DNA of 64,000 bases from Paenibacillus mucilaginosus 3016. GTDB taxonomy: Bacteria; Bacillota; Bacilli; Paenibacillales; NBRC-103111. This document shows, one piece after another, positions 55,172-63,551 of the stretch. The stretch lies in contig NC_016935.1 of assembly GCF_000250655.1 (NCBI RefSeq), positions 3,304,001-3,368,000 on the forward strand, read 5' to 3'. The notes beneath the pieces were generated by a model. It worked only from the letters and a program-made list of their open reading frames with translations. It was not told the DNA's origin and ran no database searches. The position numbers and the translations under genes were made by a program. Within the stretch, counting starts at the first letter, position 1; each line of letters opens with the position of its first letter.

Positions 55172-55561
55172 GTGGAGATCATCCAGATCGTGGGACTCGG
55201 GCTGATCACGACGATCCTCGTACTGATCATCAAGGAACAGAAGCCCATGTTCGCCTTCCTGCTCACCGCCTTCACCGGCATCACGATCTTCCTGTTTCTC
55301 ATCGGCAAAATCGCCGTGGTGATCGGGGTGCTGGAGGATCTGGCGAACCGGGCGGATATCAATATGATTTTTCTGAAGACGATTCTCAAGATTATCGGCA
55401 TTGCGTACATCGCGGAGTTCGGTGCGCAGATCGTGAGGGACGCGGGGCAGGAGTCGGTGGCTTCCAAGATCGAGCTGTCGGGCAAAATCCTGATCATGGT
55501 CATGGCGATCCCGATCGTCTCCGTCATCATCGATACGGTCGTGAAGCTGCTGCCGACTTGA
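55172..55561 (+). CDS. spoIIIAD: stage III sporulation protein AD
   Basis: 129 residues, four hydrophobic segments; IIGIAYIAEFGAQIVRDAGQ and SKIELSGKILIMVMAIPI are family hallmarks. GTG start after GGAAGGGAGGAG. It is a multipass component next to SpoIIIAC and SpoIIIAE. Confidence 0.95.
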   Translation: MEIIQIVGLGLITTILVLIIKEQKPMFAFLLTAFTGITIFLFLIGKIAVVIGVLEDLANRADINMIFLKTILKIIGIAYIAEFGAQIVRDAGQESVASKIELSGKILIMVMAIPIVSVIIDTVVKLLPT

Positions 55562-55585
55562 CGGGCGGCAGGGGACAAGGCAGGG

Positions 55586-56839
55586 GTGAAGAGCATGCGG
55601 GGCAAGGTACGGCTGCAAGAGGACGGGAGGCTCGGCGGCTCGGGGAGCATAAGACGGGAGCGGCTGGTGCTGGCGGCGCTGATTATCGTGCTGCTGCTCA
55701 GTACGGAAGGACTCTTCGGTCCGGGCGTGCGGCTGCTGGCGGCCACGCCGGCGGAGGAGCTGGTGAGGCAGCAGGCGCAGCAGCTTCCGCTCGACTCGGT
55801 CGAGGGCTTCTGGACACGTCTGGTCCAGCAGTACGGCGGGTACTTCCCCGACGCGCGGGCGCCTTCGTTCATGGACCTGCTGCTCGGCGCGAAGGACATC
55901 TCCTTCCCAGGGCTGCTGCAGGGGCTGCTCAAATACCTGTTCCACGAGCTGCTCTATAACGGCAAGCTGCTCGTCTCCATCGTGATCCTGACGATCTTCA
56001 GCATGCTGCTCGAAACGCTGCAGAGCTCCTTCGAGAAGAATGCGGTGAGCAAAATCGCCTTCGCGATCTCCTTCCTGGTCCTTATGATCATGGCCGTGAA
56101 TTCGTTCAGTGTCGCGATCGGTTACGCCAAGGAGGCGATCGGCGACATGATTCATTTCATGATCGCTGTGGTGCCCATCCTGCTGACGCTGCTGGCTTCT
56201 ATGGGGAACGTGGTCTCGGTGTCGGTGCTTCACCCCCTCATCGTCTTCATGGTGCATGCGGTCGGTACGGTGATCTACTTCATCGTCTTCCCGCTGCTGT
56301 TCTTCTCGGCGGTGCTGCACATTGTCAGCGCCCTGTCGGACAAATACAAGGTCACGCAGCTGGCGAACCTGCTGCGCACGATCTCGCTGGCGTGCCTTGG
56401 CATCTTCGTCACCGTCTTCCTCGGCGTCGTCTCGGTGCAGGGGGCGACCGGCTCGGTCGCCGACGGCGTGACGATCCGCACGGCGAAGTACATCGCAGGC
56501 AACTTCGTGCCGGTGGTGGGCCGCCTGTTCTCGGACGCCTCCGAGACGGTGATCGGTGCTTCGCTGCTCGTGAAGAATGCCGTCGGCTTGGCGGGCGTGG
56601 TGATTATCCTCGTGATCTGCGCCTTCCCGGCCATCAAGATCATTGTGCTCGCCTTGATCTACAACGTGGCGGCCGCGATCATGCAGCCGCTCGGCGATAA
56701 TCCGATGATCTCGTGCCTGGAGACGATCGGTAAAAGCCTCATCTACGTGTTCGCCGCCCTCGCGGTTGTCGGGCTGATGTTCTTCCTGGCGATCTCCATC
56801 ATGATCGCCGCCGGCAATGTCTCGGTCATGATGCGGTAG
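55586..56839 (+). CDS. spoIIIAE: stage III sporulation protein AE
   Basis: 417 residues: a signal-like N-terminal helix (about 25-45), an exposed segment with EGFWTRLVQQYGGYFPDARA, then about eight transmembrane helices, including SMLLETLQSSFEKNAVSKIA and GDNPMISCLETIGKSLIYVF. The GTG at 55586 or the ATG at 55595 (better spaced from GGGGTGA) may be the start. It is the largest membrane subunit of the complex. Confidence 0.94.
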   Translation: MKSMRGKVRLQEDGRLGGSGSIRRERLVLAALIIVLLLSTEGLFGPGVRLLAATPAEELVRQQAQQLPLDSVEGFWTRLVQQYGGYFPDARAPSFMDLLLGAKDISFPGLLQGLLKYLFHELLYNGKLLVSIVILTIFSMLLETLQSSFEKNAVSKIAFAISFLVLMIMAVNSFSVAIGYAKEAIGDMIHFMIAVVPILLTLLASMGNVVSVSVLHPLIVFMVHAVGTVIYFIVFPLLFFSAVLHIVSALSDKYKVTQLANLLRTISLACLGIFVTVFLGVVSVQGATGSVADGVTIRTAKYIAGNFVPVVGRLFSDASETVIGASLLVKNAVGLAGVVIILVICAFPAIKIIVLALIYNVAAAIMQPLGDNPMISCLETIGKSLIYVFAALAVVGLMFFLAISIMIAAGNVSVMMR

Positions 56840-56866
56840 CAAGCCTGTCAAGGAGGGGGAGAGCCT

Positions 56867-57379
56867 ATGGATTGGCTTAGCGACTGGCTGCGCTCGATCA
56901 TCCTGGTGATCCTCCTGGCGACCTTCGTCGATCTTCTGCTGCCGAACGCCGCCATGCAGCGCTACGTCCGGACCGTGATCTCGCTGTTCCTGCTGCTGAC
57001 CCTGCTGCAGCCGCTGTTCACGCTGTTCTCCGGCCGAGGAGAGCTCAACGGGCGGCTGACGGCAGCCCTGTTCGAGCAGAACGGCCCGGGCTCTGCCGGG
57101 GAATCCCTCGCCGCCATTCAGACGAGGGCGGAGACGCTGAAGCGCAGTCAGGAGCAGGAGGCGCACAAGCTGGTCCGCCAGCAGGTGGCGGAGCTCATGA
57201 AGCGCAAGCTCGAGAGCGCGTCAGGCGTCGAGGTCCGGAGCATCCGGGTCGAGACGGAGGCGGGGGCGGACGGCCAGGCAGTGACTCAAGAGCGTGTCCG
57301 TCACGCTCGATCCGGAGCCGGCCGGCCGGGGGAAGCGCGGGCGGGGAAGCTCCGCAGCGTGCGGGCTCCGAGGCAATGA
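56867..57379 (+). CDS. spoIIIAF: stage III sporulation protein AF, N-terminal part (frameshifted gene)
   Basis: The first 145 or so residues in this frame are SpoIIIAF-like: MDWLSDWLRSIILVILLATF and a second helix (about 37-53), then a charged ring-forming domain (LVRQQVAELMKRKLE, VEVRSIRVETEAG). From about 57290 the frame turns into arginine-rich nonsense. The likely continuation VSVTLDPEP is in the +1 frame and the C-terminus in the next, so two single-base shifts interrupt the gene, which would span 56867-57603 (about 245 residues). Confidence 0.85.
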   Translation: MDWLSDWLRSIILVILLATFVDLLLPNAAMQRYVRTVISLFLLLTLLQPLFTLFSGRGELNGRLTAALFEQNGPGSAGESLAAIQTRAETLKRSQEQEAHKLVRQQVAELMKRKLESASGVEVRSIRVETEAGADGQAVTQERVRHARSGAGRPGEARAGKLRSVRAPRQ

Positions 57380-57603
57380 AGCCGGTCGAACCGGTCGAGC
57401 CGGTGAAGAGCGTGAGCATCCGGATCGGGGCGGAGGAAGCGGGGGCGAAGGAAGTCTCCCACATGGGAGAGTCGGCGGCACGGGAACTGACGCCGCAGCA
57501 GCTGCAGAAGAAGACGGAGATTACCCGGCTGCTCGCGGCGGATTGGCAGCTGGAGGAGAGTCAGATTCAGCTGGAACTGATCCATGAACCGAAGGGGAGG
57601 TGA
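57376..57603 (+). CDS. stage III sporulation protein AF, C-terminal part (frameshifted gene)
   Basis: Continuation of spoIIIAF in another frame: VKSVSIRIGAEE as the second strand pair, then LTPQQLQKKTEITRLLAADW and IQLELIHEPKGR, as in SpoIIIAF C-termini. Coding-like sequence in this frame begins near 57330, before the ATG at 57376. The G- and C-rich run 57310-57350 between the parts is where the second shift should lie. Confidence 0.75.
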   Translation: MKPVEPVEPVKSVSIRIGAEEAGAKEVSHMGESAARELTPQQLQKKTEITRLLAADWQLEESQIQLELIHEPKGR

Positions 57604-57608
57604 GGAGG

Positions 57609-58064
57609 ATGGGTACGGGATGGAAAGGACTCGGCGAGCTGCTGGGCGGCGGTCCGGGCGGGCCGAAGCGGATGCAGACGCTGCGCTGGCTGCTGCTGAT
57701 GGGGCTGGTCGGCGCCGCCTTCATGATCTTGAACTCGTTCATTACGGTCAAGGACGTCGATACGCCGGACGGGGCCCGGGCCTCTCCTCCCTCCCCCTGC
57801 GGACCAGCCGGTCTTCTCGGTGGGCAAGGAACGCAGCCCCTTCCGCGAATACGAGGAATCCTACCAGACCCAGCTCAAGGAGATGCTGACGAAGATGGTA
57901 GGCGTCGGCGAGGTGGAAGTCATGGTCACGATCGAATCGACGGAGGAGATTGTGGTGCAGGAGAACCGCAAGGATGTCGAGCAGGTGACCAACGAGAAGG
58001 ACCACCAGGGCTCGACCCGGCACATCACCGAGATCAACAAAAGCGGGGAAGTGGTCATTTATGA
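57609..58064 (+). CDS. spoIIIAG: stage III sporulation protein AG, N-terminal part (frameshifted gene)
   Basis: Starts at the ATG 57609, eight bases after GGGGAGG. The N-terminus GWKGLGELLGGG, the helix LRWLLLMGLVGAAFMILNSF and SFITVKDVDTP are SpoIIIAG-like, but after about 57790 this frame is not family-like. Removing one C from CCCCC at 57793-57797 joins it to the second part as SPPSPADQPVFSVGKERS. The intact protein would be about 211 residues. Confidence 0.85.
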   Translation: MGTGWKGLGELLGGGPGGPKRMQTLRWLLLMGLVGAAFMILNSFITVKDVDTPDGARASPPSPCGPAGLLGGQGTQPLPRIRGILPDPAQGDADEDGRRRRGGSHGHDRIDGGDCGAGEPQGCRAGDQREGPPGLDPAHHRDQQKRGSGHL

Positions 58065-58242
58065 GGTGTCGGGGGGCAAACAGCCGCTGATTACCAAGAC
58101 GATCAAGCCGAAGGTGCGCGGGGTGCTCGTCATCGCCAAGGGGGCGGAGAATCTGACGGTCAAGAAGATGATATCGGAGGCTGTGGAGCGCGGTCTGGAA
58201 GTGCCGCCCCACCGCATTTCGATCCTGCCGAGAAAGTCGTAG
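57820..58242 (+). CDS. stage III sporulation protein AG, C-terminal part (frameshifted gene)
   Basis: The ring-building domain of SpoIIIAG: FREYEESYQTQLKEMLTKM, VEVMVTIESTEEIVVQEN, KPKVRGVLVIAKGAENLTVK and the end VPPHRISILPRK. Coding in this frame begins upstream near 57795; the GTG at 57820 is not a true start. It forms one gene with 57609-57800. Confidence 0.85.
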   Translation: MGKERSPFREYEESYQTQLKEMLTKMVGVGEVEVMVTIESTEEIVVQENRKDVEQVTNEKDHQGSTRHITEINKSGEVVIYEVSGGKQPLITKTIKPKVRGVLVIAKGAENLTVKKMISEAVERGLEVPPHRISILPRKS

Positions 58243-58277
58243 CGCGAATCTCAACCCATTAAAGGAGGAATACGAGA

Positions 58278-59177
58278 ATGAACACGAAACGGCAAACGGT
58301 GTGGCTTGTATCGATGCTGAGCCTGATGGTGGTACTGTCCGCCTACTACCTGTTCACGGAGGATGTCAACCAGATCGACGTTAAAACCGCCGGCGCTTCG
58401 ACCAAGGAGCTGACGGTCAATACCGGGCAGCTGGACGGCCTGCATCCGGCTTCCGCACCGGATGCGGCTGCGAAGAACGGTGCGGCTCCTGCCGAGGGAG
58501 CCAAAGCGGACGGCCAGGCTTCCGCAGGATCGGAAGCGAAGCCGGATGCCAAGGCGGCGGATCCGAAGGCCTCCGACGTCAAAGCGGCGGATCCCAAAGC
58601 GGCCGATCCGAAGGCGGCTCAGCCGCAGGCTGCCGAGCAGAAGGAAGCGGGCAATGCGGCCGAAGGCGGCGGCGAGCACAAGGAGAGCAGCACGAAGACC
58701 GACAAGCCTTCGTCCGCCGCTCCGGATGCCGCAGGCACGCCGGCCTCCAAGCCGGTATCGGGCACGGGATCGTCCCTTTCGGCGGAAGATGCGCAGGTGC
58801 TGAAGACGATGCAGACGGGAGCGCAGAGCGGAGCCGGCTACTTCCAGGATCTGCAGATGGTGCGTGAGACGGAGATCTCGAAGAAGAGCGAGCAGCTGCT
58901 TGCCGTCATTGCCGACACGAAGCAGACGACGGAAGCGGCCGCGAACGCCCAGGCGGAGCTGCACAAGCTGCAGGATATGGAAGCGAAGATCGAGTACCTC
59001 GAAGGGCTGCTGAGCAAGAGCTTCTCCCAGGCGGTCGTGACCCAGGAGGGCAGCAAGTGGAAGGTGACGGTGCAGGCCGACAAGCTCGACCGCACCCAGG
59101 CGTTCAGCATCACCGACCAGGCGATGAAGGAGCTTGGGATTGCGAAGGAGAACATCTCCGTATCGTTCAAGCCGTAA
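58278..59177 (+). CDS. spoIIIAH: stage III sporulation protein AH
   Basis: 299 residues against about 218 in B. subtilis. A single N-terminal helix (MNTKRQTVWLVSMLSLMVVL) is followed by an expanded low-complexity linker (about 50-170) rich in Ala, Lys, Asp and Pro, including repeats of KAADPKA, and then the YscJ/FliF-like ring domain (about 185-299) ending ENISVSFKP. SpoIIIAH pairs with forespore SpoIIQ. AAAGGAGGAA precedes the ATG. A terminator closes the operon. Confidence 0.95.
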   Translation: MNTKRQTVWLVSMLSLMVVLSAYYLFTEDVNQIDVKTAGASTKELTVNTGQLDGLHPASAPDAAAKNGAAPAEGAKADGQASAGSEAKPDAKAADPKASDVKAADPKAADPKAAQPQAAEQKEAGNAAEGGGEHKESSTKTDKPSSAAPDAAGTPASKPVSGTGSSLSAEDAQVLKTMQTGAQSGAGYFQDLQMVRETEISKKSEQLLAVIADTKQTTEAAANAQAELHKLQDMEAKIEYLEGLLSKSFSQAVVTQEGSKWKVTVQADKLDRTQAFSITDQAMKELGIAKENISVSFKP

Positions 59178-59227
59178 GACTGCAAGGGCGGGGAGACCCG
59201 CAAAATTACACGAAGCATGGCGGATCA

Positions 59228-59251
59228 GGGCCCGGGCAACCGGGCCTTTTT
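59228..59251 (+). terminator. Rho-independent terminator of the spoIIIA operon
   Basis: GGCCCGG pairs with CCGGGCC around GCAA, followed by T5. Confidence 0.93.
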
Positions 59252-59327
59252 CGTGTCTGTGCCGCAGTCCTTGAGCCCCGATTGGGACCACGTCCCAAGA
59301 AACTCTTTCCTTCATAAGAGTTTGTGA

Positions 59328-59333
59328 TATAAT
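59328..59333 (+). promoter_or_regulatory. -10 box of the accBC operon
   Basis: TATAAT 93 bp before the accB start; the -35 region (near 59305) is poor. No FapR-type operator is seen. Confidence 0.5.
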
Positions 59334-59425
59334 AACAACGTCGTTTGTTTCGCTATGCTGCATTAGGACAGGCTCCAGGAAGCTTGTGCCTACCCAGCAG
59401 CAAGACGCCCAAAGGAGTGAATGTT

Positions 59426-59917
59426 GTGTTTAAACTAAGTGAAATCAAGGAACTGATCAAGGCTGTGGATGCATCGACTCTGCAGGAGCTGGAGATCGAA
59501 AGCGAGGGCTCCCGTCTCGTCATCCGCAAACCTAACAAAACCGAGCAGGTGGTCTACGCCTCCGCTCCGGCCGCTGCTCCTGCTTTCGCTCCTGTGGTCT
59601 CCGCACCGCCAACGGCTCCCGCTGCCGTGCCTGCGCAAGCGCCTGTTGAAGGCAAGCCGGCTGCAGCAGATGCTAATTTACATATAATTACATCTCCCAT
59701 GGTGGGAACTTTCTATGAATCCCCATCTCCGGGGGCGGCTCCGTTTGTTTCGAAGGGCAGCTCCATCAAAGAGAAGACGATCGTCTGCATCATCGAAGCC
59801 ATGAAGCTGATGAACGAGATCGAAGCCGAAGTGAAGGGCGAGATCGTCGAAGTGCTTGTGGAGAACGGTCAGCTGGTCGAATACGGTCAACCGCTCTTTA
59901 AGGTGAAGCCGGAGTAG
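59426..59917 (+). CDS. accB: acetyl-CoA carboxylase biotin carboxyl carrier protein
   Basis: 163 residues. An N-terminal helix ([20 protein letters not shown]), an Ala/Pro linker (about 48-82) and the biotinyl domain with [15 protein letters not shown] and biotin-accepting Lys in EAMKLM. GTG at 59426 is nine bases after AAAGGAGTG; the longer frame to 59345 reads through the leader. It is followed by accC 14 bp downstream. Confidence 0.96.
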   Translation: MFKLSEIKELIKAVDASTLQELEIESEGSRLVIRKPNKTEQVVYASAPAAAPAFAPVVSAPPTAPAAVPAQAPVEGKPAAADANLHIITSPMVGTFYESPSPGAAPFVSKGSSIKEKTIVCIIEAMKLMNEIEAEVKGEIVEVLVENGQLVEYGQPLFKVKPE

Positions 59918-59931
59918 AAGGAGAGATCCCA

Positions 59932-61290
59932 TTGAAGTTCCATAAAGTACTTATCGCCAACCGCGGCGAAATCGCCGTCCGCATCATCCGCGCCTGCCGC
60001 GAGCTCGGCATCTCGACGGTCGCGGTATACTCGGAGGCCGACAGGGAAGCGCTTCATGTCCGTCTGGCCGATGAAGCTTACTGTATCGGGCCGACCCTGT
60101 CGAAGGACAGCTATCTCAATTACACGAATATCATGAGCGTGGCGACCCTGACGGAGACCGACGCGATCCACCCGGGATACGGCTTCCTGGCGGAGAACGC
60201 CGACTTCGCGGAGATCTGCGAGAGCTGCAATATTACGTTCATCGGGCCCTCGCCGGAGGCCATCTCGCGCATGGGCGACAAGTCCGTCGCCAAGCAGACG
60301 ATGAAGGAAGCCGGCGTGCCGGTCATTCCGGGCTCCGACGGCCTCGTTGAGGATGTCGAAGAGGCGATCCGCCTCGGTCGCGAGATCGGCTACCCGCTGA
60401 TCATCAAAGCGACGGCCGGCGGCGGAGGCAAGGGCATCCGGCTTGCGGATAACGAAGAGATGCTGATCCAGCAGATCACCGCCGCCCAGCAGGAAGCCCA
60501 GAAGGCGTTCGGCAACGCCGGCGTTTACCTCGAGAAATATCTCACGGGCATGAAGCACGTGGAGATCCAGATTCTTGCGGACAAGCACGGCAACGTTGTC
60601 CACCTCGGGGAGCGGGACTGCTCCGTGCAGCGCCGCCGCCAGAAGCTGGTGGAGGAAGCGCCATGTCCGATCCTGACGCCGGAAACGCGGGAAGCCATGG
60701 GTGCGGCGGCGGTCCGCGCCGCCCAGGCCGTGAACTATTCCGGCGCCGGCACGCTTGAGTTCCTGCTCGGGCCGGACGGCCAGTTCTACTTCATGGAGAT
60801 GAACACGCGCATCCAGGTCGAGCATCCGGTCACGGAGCTCATCACCGGCGTCGACATCATCAAGGAGATGATCCGGGTGGCCGAAGGCGAGCCGCTGTCC
60901 TTCTCGCAGGAGGATGTCGTGATCAACGGCTGGGCCATTGAGTGCCGGATCAACGCAGAGGATCCCGAGCGGAACTTCATGCCTTCGGCCGGCCAGATCA
61001 AGTTCTACCTGCCGCCGGGCGGCTTCGGCGTCCGCGTCGATTCGGCCGCTTACCAGGGGTATACGATTCCGCCGCATTACGACTCGATGATCGCGAAGCT
61101 GATCGTATGGGGAGCGGACCGCGAGGAAGCCATCCAGCGAATGAAGCGGGCACTGGCCGAATTCGCCGTCGAGGGCATCCATTCGACGATTCCGTTCCAC
61201 CTGAAGCTGCTTGAGCACAAGAAGTTTCTTGCGGGCGATTTCGATATCAAATTCCTGGAAGAGCATGACGTGAACGACCCGAACTCCTAA
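59932..61290 (+). CDS. accC: acetyl-CoA carboxylase biotin carboxylase subunit
   Basis: 452 residues, ATP-grasp. [20 protein letters not shown] at the N-terminus, ATP-binding [31 protein letters not shown] and the catalytic [16 protein letters not shown]. It carboxylates biotin on AccB for fatty-acid synthesis. TTG start after AGGAGAGA. Confidence 0.97.
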   Translation: MKFHKVLIANRGEIAVRIIRACRELGISTVAVYSEADREALHVRLADEAYCIGPTLSKDSYLNYTNIMSVATLTETDAIHPGYGFLAENADFAEICESCNITFIGPSPEAISRMGDKSVAKQTMKEAGVPVIPGSDGLVEDVEEAIRLGREIGYPLIIKATAGGGGKGIRLADNEEMLIQQITAAQQEAQKAFGNAGVYLEKYLTGMKHVEIQILADKHGNVVHLGERDCSVQRRRQKLVEEAPCPILTPETREAMGAAAVRAAQAVNYSGAGTLEFLLGPDGQFYFMEMNTRIQVEHPVTELITGVDIIKEMIRVAEGEPLSFSQEDVVINGWAIECRINAEDPERNFMPSAGQIKFYLPPGGFGVRVDSAAYQGYTIPPHYDSMIAKLIVWGADREEAIQRMKRALAEFAVEGIHSTIPFHLKLLEHKKFLAGDFDIKFLEEHDVNDPNS

Positions 61291-61550
61291 GCTGCGCAGG
61301 TCCCGTTTCATTGTCATATTTTTGACGTAATGGTATAGTATATAAGATAAACGGCTTATCCTACCCGTGCGGGAGGGTACGCCGTTTGCACACGAAGATC
61401 AGTCATCAGAAGCAGGCCATGGCGAGTCGCACTCTGATTTCGATACAGTCCATGCAAGAGTCAGACAAGGCACAGGCAGGCGCCGGAGGCGTTCTGCCGC
61501 TCCTGCATCAAGAAGGGCAGCAAGCGAATTCATTGCCGGCAAAATTGAGG

Positions 61551-61580
61551 CGTAAGCCCGGGGAGCCCCCGGCGCTTGCG
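61551..61580 (+). other. strong hairpin in the accC-yqhY gap
   Basis: CGTAAGC-CCGGGG pairs with CCCCGG-GCTTGCG (13 bp, one G-T pair) around a short loop; no T run follows. The 348-bp gap 61291-61638 also has a TTGACG at 61322 followed by an AT-rich -10-like stretch (TATAAG at 61341), probably a promoter for yqhY. Short frames in the gap lack ribosome binding sites. Confidence 0.5.
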
Positions 61581-61638
61581 TAATTTGGTTTTGCAGTGCT
61601 TGCATTTGCGGGCGCAAAACAACGAGGAGGTCCAATCC

Positions 61639-62052
61639 ATGAGCACATTGGCTGCGGATTATGAGAAGACCGAGATGGGCACGATCCAGATCGCCCCGGA
61701 GGTGATCGAGGTCATTGCCGGCATGGCTGCGGTGGAAGTACCGGGTGTAGCCGGGATGAGCGGCGGGTTCGCCGGCGGCATCGCCGAGCTTCTCGGACGC
61801 AAGAACATGGCCAAAGGCGTGAAGGTGGAAGTCGGCCAGCGCGAAGCGGCCATCGACGTATCCGTTGTCATTGAATTCGGCACGCGGATTCCCGAAGTGG
61901 CCAGCGGCGTACAGCAGAATGTGAAGCAGGCTATCGAATCGATGACCGGCCTCAGCGTCGTTCAGGTGAACGTGCACATTCATGACGTCATTTTCAAAGG
62001 CGCGGAGAAGGCGGAGGAGCCGGAATCGGCCGCTCCCGGACGCGTGAAATAA
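61639..62052 (+). CDS. yqhY: Asp23/Gls24 family envelope stress protein (YqhY)
   Basis: 137 residues. The Asp23 domain is evident in GTIQIAPEVIEVIAGMAAVE, VPGVAGMSGGF and VDVSVVIEFG-like AIDVSVVIEFGTRIPEVA. In B. subtilis yqhY follows accBC and its loss disturbs lipid synthesis. ATG follows GAGGAGGTCC. The AmaP and DUF2273 genes downstream are its usual membrane partners. Confidence 0.94.
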   Translation: MSTLAADYEKTEMGTIQIAPEVIEVIAGMAAVEVPGVAGMSGGFAGGIAELLGRKNMAKGVKVEVGQREAAIDVSVVIEFGTRIPEVASGVQQNVKQAIESMTGLSVVQVNVHIHDVIFKGAEKAEEPESAAPGRVK

Positions 62053-62130
62053 AAAAACGAGAATCCGGTTGAACCCCCTGACGGAGCGTTTGGGGGTTTC
62101 CTCCGTACTCGCGTAAAGGAGTCAGGAATC

Positions 62131-62691
62131 GTGGTCAAAGTTCTCGACAGACTGCTGCTGTTTCTTTTTAGCATCGCCGTACTTCTCATCGCCATCGTGT
62201 GCCTGTTCGGGGCATTCGGCCTGATTTCCTTGGATACCGCGGGCAATTTCCTGGTTAACGTCTACCGGGATCTCGATACGGCGGTGATCTTCATCGCATC
62301 GGCCGTGGTGCTCGCTCTGCTTGCGCTGCGCTTCCTGTACCTGTCGGTGCGCCGGAGCAAGGGAACCGCACCGTCGATCGACCAGCGCACGGAGTTCGGG
62401 GATATCCGCATCTCCATGGATACGGTGGAGAACCTCGCGCTGAAGGCGGCCGGACGCTCCCGCGGGGTGAAGGACCTGAGAGCACGGGTCAAGGTAAGCC
62501 AGGCGGGGCTGGAGATCGTCGTCCGCGCCATCGTGGACGGGGAGAGCTCCATTCCGAACATGACCGAAGAGATGCAGTCGAACGTGAAGCGCCACATCGA
62601 GGAGATTACGGGTATTCCGGTCGCTTTCGTGTCGGTGTTCATCGCGAACATTCAGCCGTCGTCCCCCACGTTCAAAAGTCGAGTCGAATAG
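62131..62691 (+). CDS. amaP: alkaline shock response membrane anchor protein AmaP
   Basis: 186 residues. Two N-terminal helices (about 5-28 and 50-72) are followed by an Asp23-like cytoplasmic domain (GDIRISMDTVENLALKAAGR, VRAIVDGESSIPNM). AmaP tethers Asp23 proteins to the membrane. GTG start after AAAGGAGTCAGG. It lies 78 bp after yqhY and 14 bp before the DUF2273 gene. Confidence 0.92.
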   Translation: MVKVLDRLLLFLFSIAVLLIAIVCLFGAFGLISLDTAGNFLVNVYRDLDTAVIFIASAVVLALLALRFLYLSVRRSKGTAPSIDQRTEFGDIRISMDTVENLALKAAGRSRGVKDLRARVKVSQAGLEIVVRAIVDGESSIPNMTEEMQSNVKRHIEEITGIPVAFVSVFIANIQPSSPTFKSRVE

Positions 62692-62705
62692 AGGTGAGCC
62701 CCCGG

Positions 62706-62945
62706 ATGTGGATGCGGGTATGGGAAGGCGTGTGGGAAGGCCACAGGGGCAAGACGCTCGGCGTGCTGGCGGGCAGCGCGCTCGGACTCATTTATTTGTT
62801 CTTTGGCCTGTGGCGTATGTTAATCTTTGCCCTTATCGTATATACTGGATATTATATAGGGAAAAAGATGGACCGAGGCGAACCGGTGTTTCCCGCAGAA
62901 GACACTTGGCGCTGGCTGATGGACAAATGGAGACTGTTCCGATAG
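62706..62945 (+). CDS. DUF2273 small membrane protein
   Basis: 79 residues, two hydrophobic segments, with WEGHRGKTLGVLAGSALGLI typical of DUF2273, which accompanies Asp23 and AmaP in Firmicutes. ATG 62706 follows GAGGTGAG; GTG 62694 overlaps that site. The terminator begins directly after its stop. Confidence 0.9.
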   Translation: MWMRVWEGVWEGHRGKTLGVLAGSALGLIYLFFGLWRMLIFALIVYTGYYIGKKMDRGEPVFPAEDTWRWLMDKWRLFR

Positions 62946-62972
62946 AATCCTTGGGATAGCCCCAAGGATTTT
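62946..62972 (+). terminator. Rho-independent terminator after the yqhY-amaP-DUF2273 set
   Basis: AATCCTTGGG pairs with CCCAAGGATT, followed by TTCTT. Confidence 0.75.
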
Positions 62973-63065
62973 CTTATGGCCAGAGGGCAGATTAGACAGA
63001 CAGATGTAATGAGGGGCCGGGGTCCAAAGCGGAATCCAGGCTTACCACAGGAGGACGTAACGAGA

Positions 63066-63530
63066 ATGAGAAGAAGATTGGCCAGAGAACTGGCAGTCCA
63101 GAGTTTGTATCAACTGGAGATGAACGAAGTGACATCCGTGGACGCCATCGCCCATGTGGTAGAGGAAGCGCAGACGGAGGACGAGGGGCAGCTGACGCGA
63201 GAGCGCGACCAGATCGCCACGCCGGCCGTTCAGGAGCTGGTCGAGGGCACGGTGGCCCATAAGCGGCAGATCGACGGGCTTCTGTCGGATTACCTCAAGG
63301 GCTGGCAGATGGACAGGCTCTCCCGCGTGGACCGGCAGATTCTTCGTCTGGCGGCCTACGAGATGGTGTTCCGCGATGATGTACCGCCCAAGGTCGTGGT
63401 CAACGAGGCCATCGAGATGGCGAAGCACTTCGGCACGGACGAGTCGGGGAAGTTCGTCAACGGCGTGCTCGGCAAGATGATCAAGGATCTGGATACGCTC
63501 CGTAAGCCGGAATCCGCACCAGAAGCTTAA
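63066..63530 (+). CDS. nusB: transcription antitermination factor NusB
   Basis: 154 residues. RRRLARELAVQSLYQLEMNE at the N-terminus and DRQILRLAAYEM, VVVNEAIEMAKHFG, FVNGVLGKM in the C-terminal half are NusB hallmarks. It acts with NusE in rRNA antitermination. ATG 63066 follows ACAGGAGGACG; the frame from 62976 adds an atypical leader. Confidence 0.96.
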   Translation: MRRRLARELAVQSLYQLEMNEVTSVDAIAHVVEEAQTEDEGQLTRERDQIATPAVQELVEGTVAHKRQIDGLLSDYLKGWQMDRLSRVDRQILRLAAYEMVFRDDVPPKVVVNEAIEMAKHFGTDESGKFVNGVLGKMIKDLDTLRKPESAPEA

Positions 63531-63551
63531 CAGGGACGAGGAGGAGACGGA

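Noticed and set aside
54863..57166. 767-residue reverse-strand frame
   Set aside because: Antisense shadow of spoIIIAC, AD, AE and AF with extreme Asp/His/Arg content and no ribosome binding site.
59281..59425. FapR-type operator in the accB leader
   Set aside because: No inverted repeat resembling the FapR consensus could be found.
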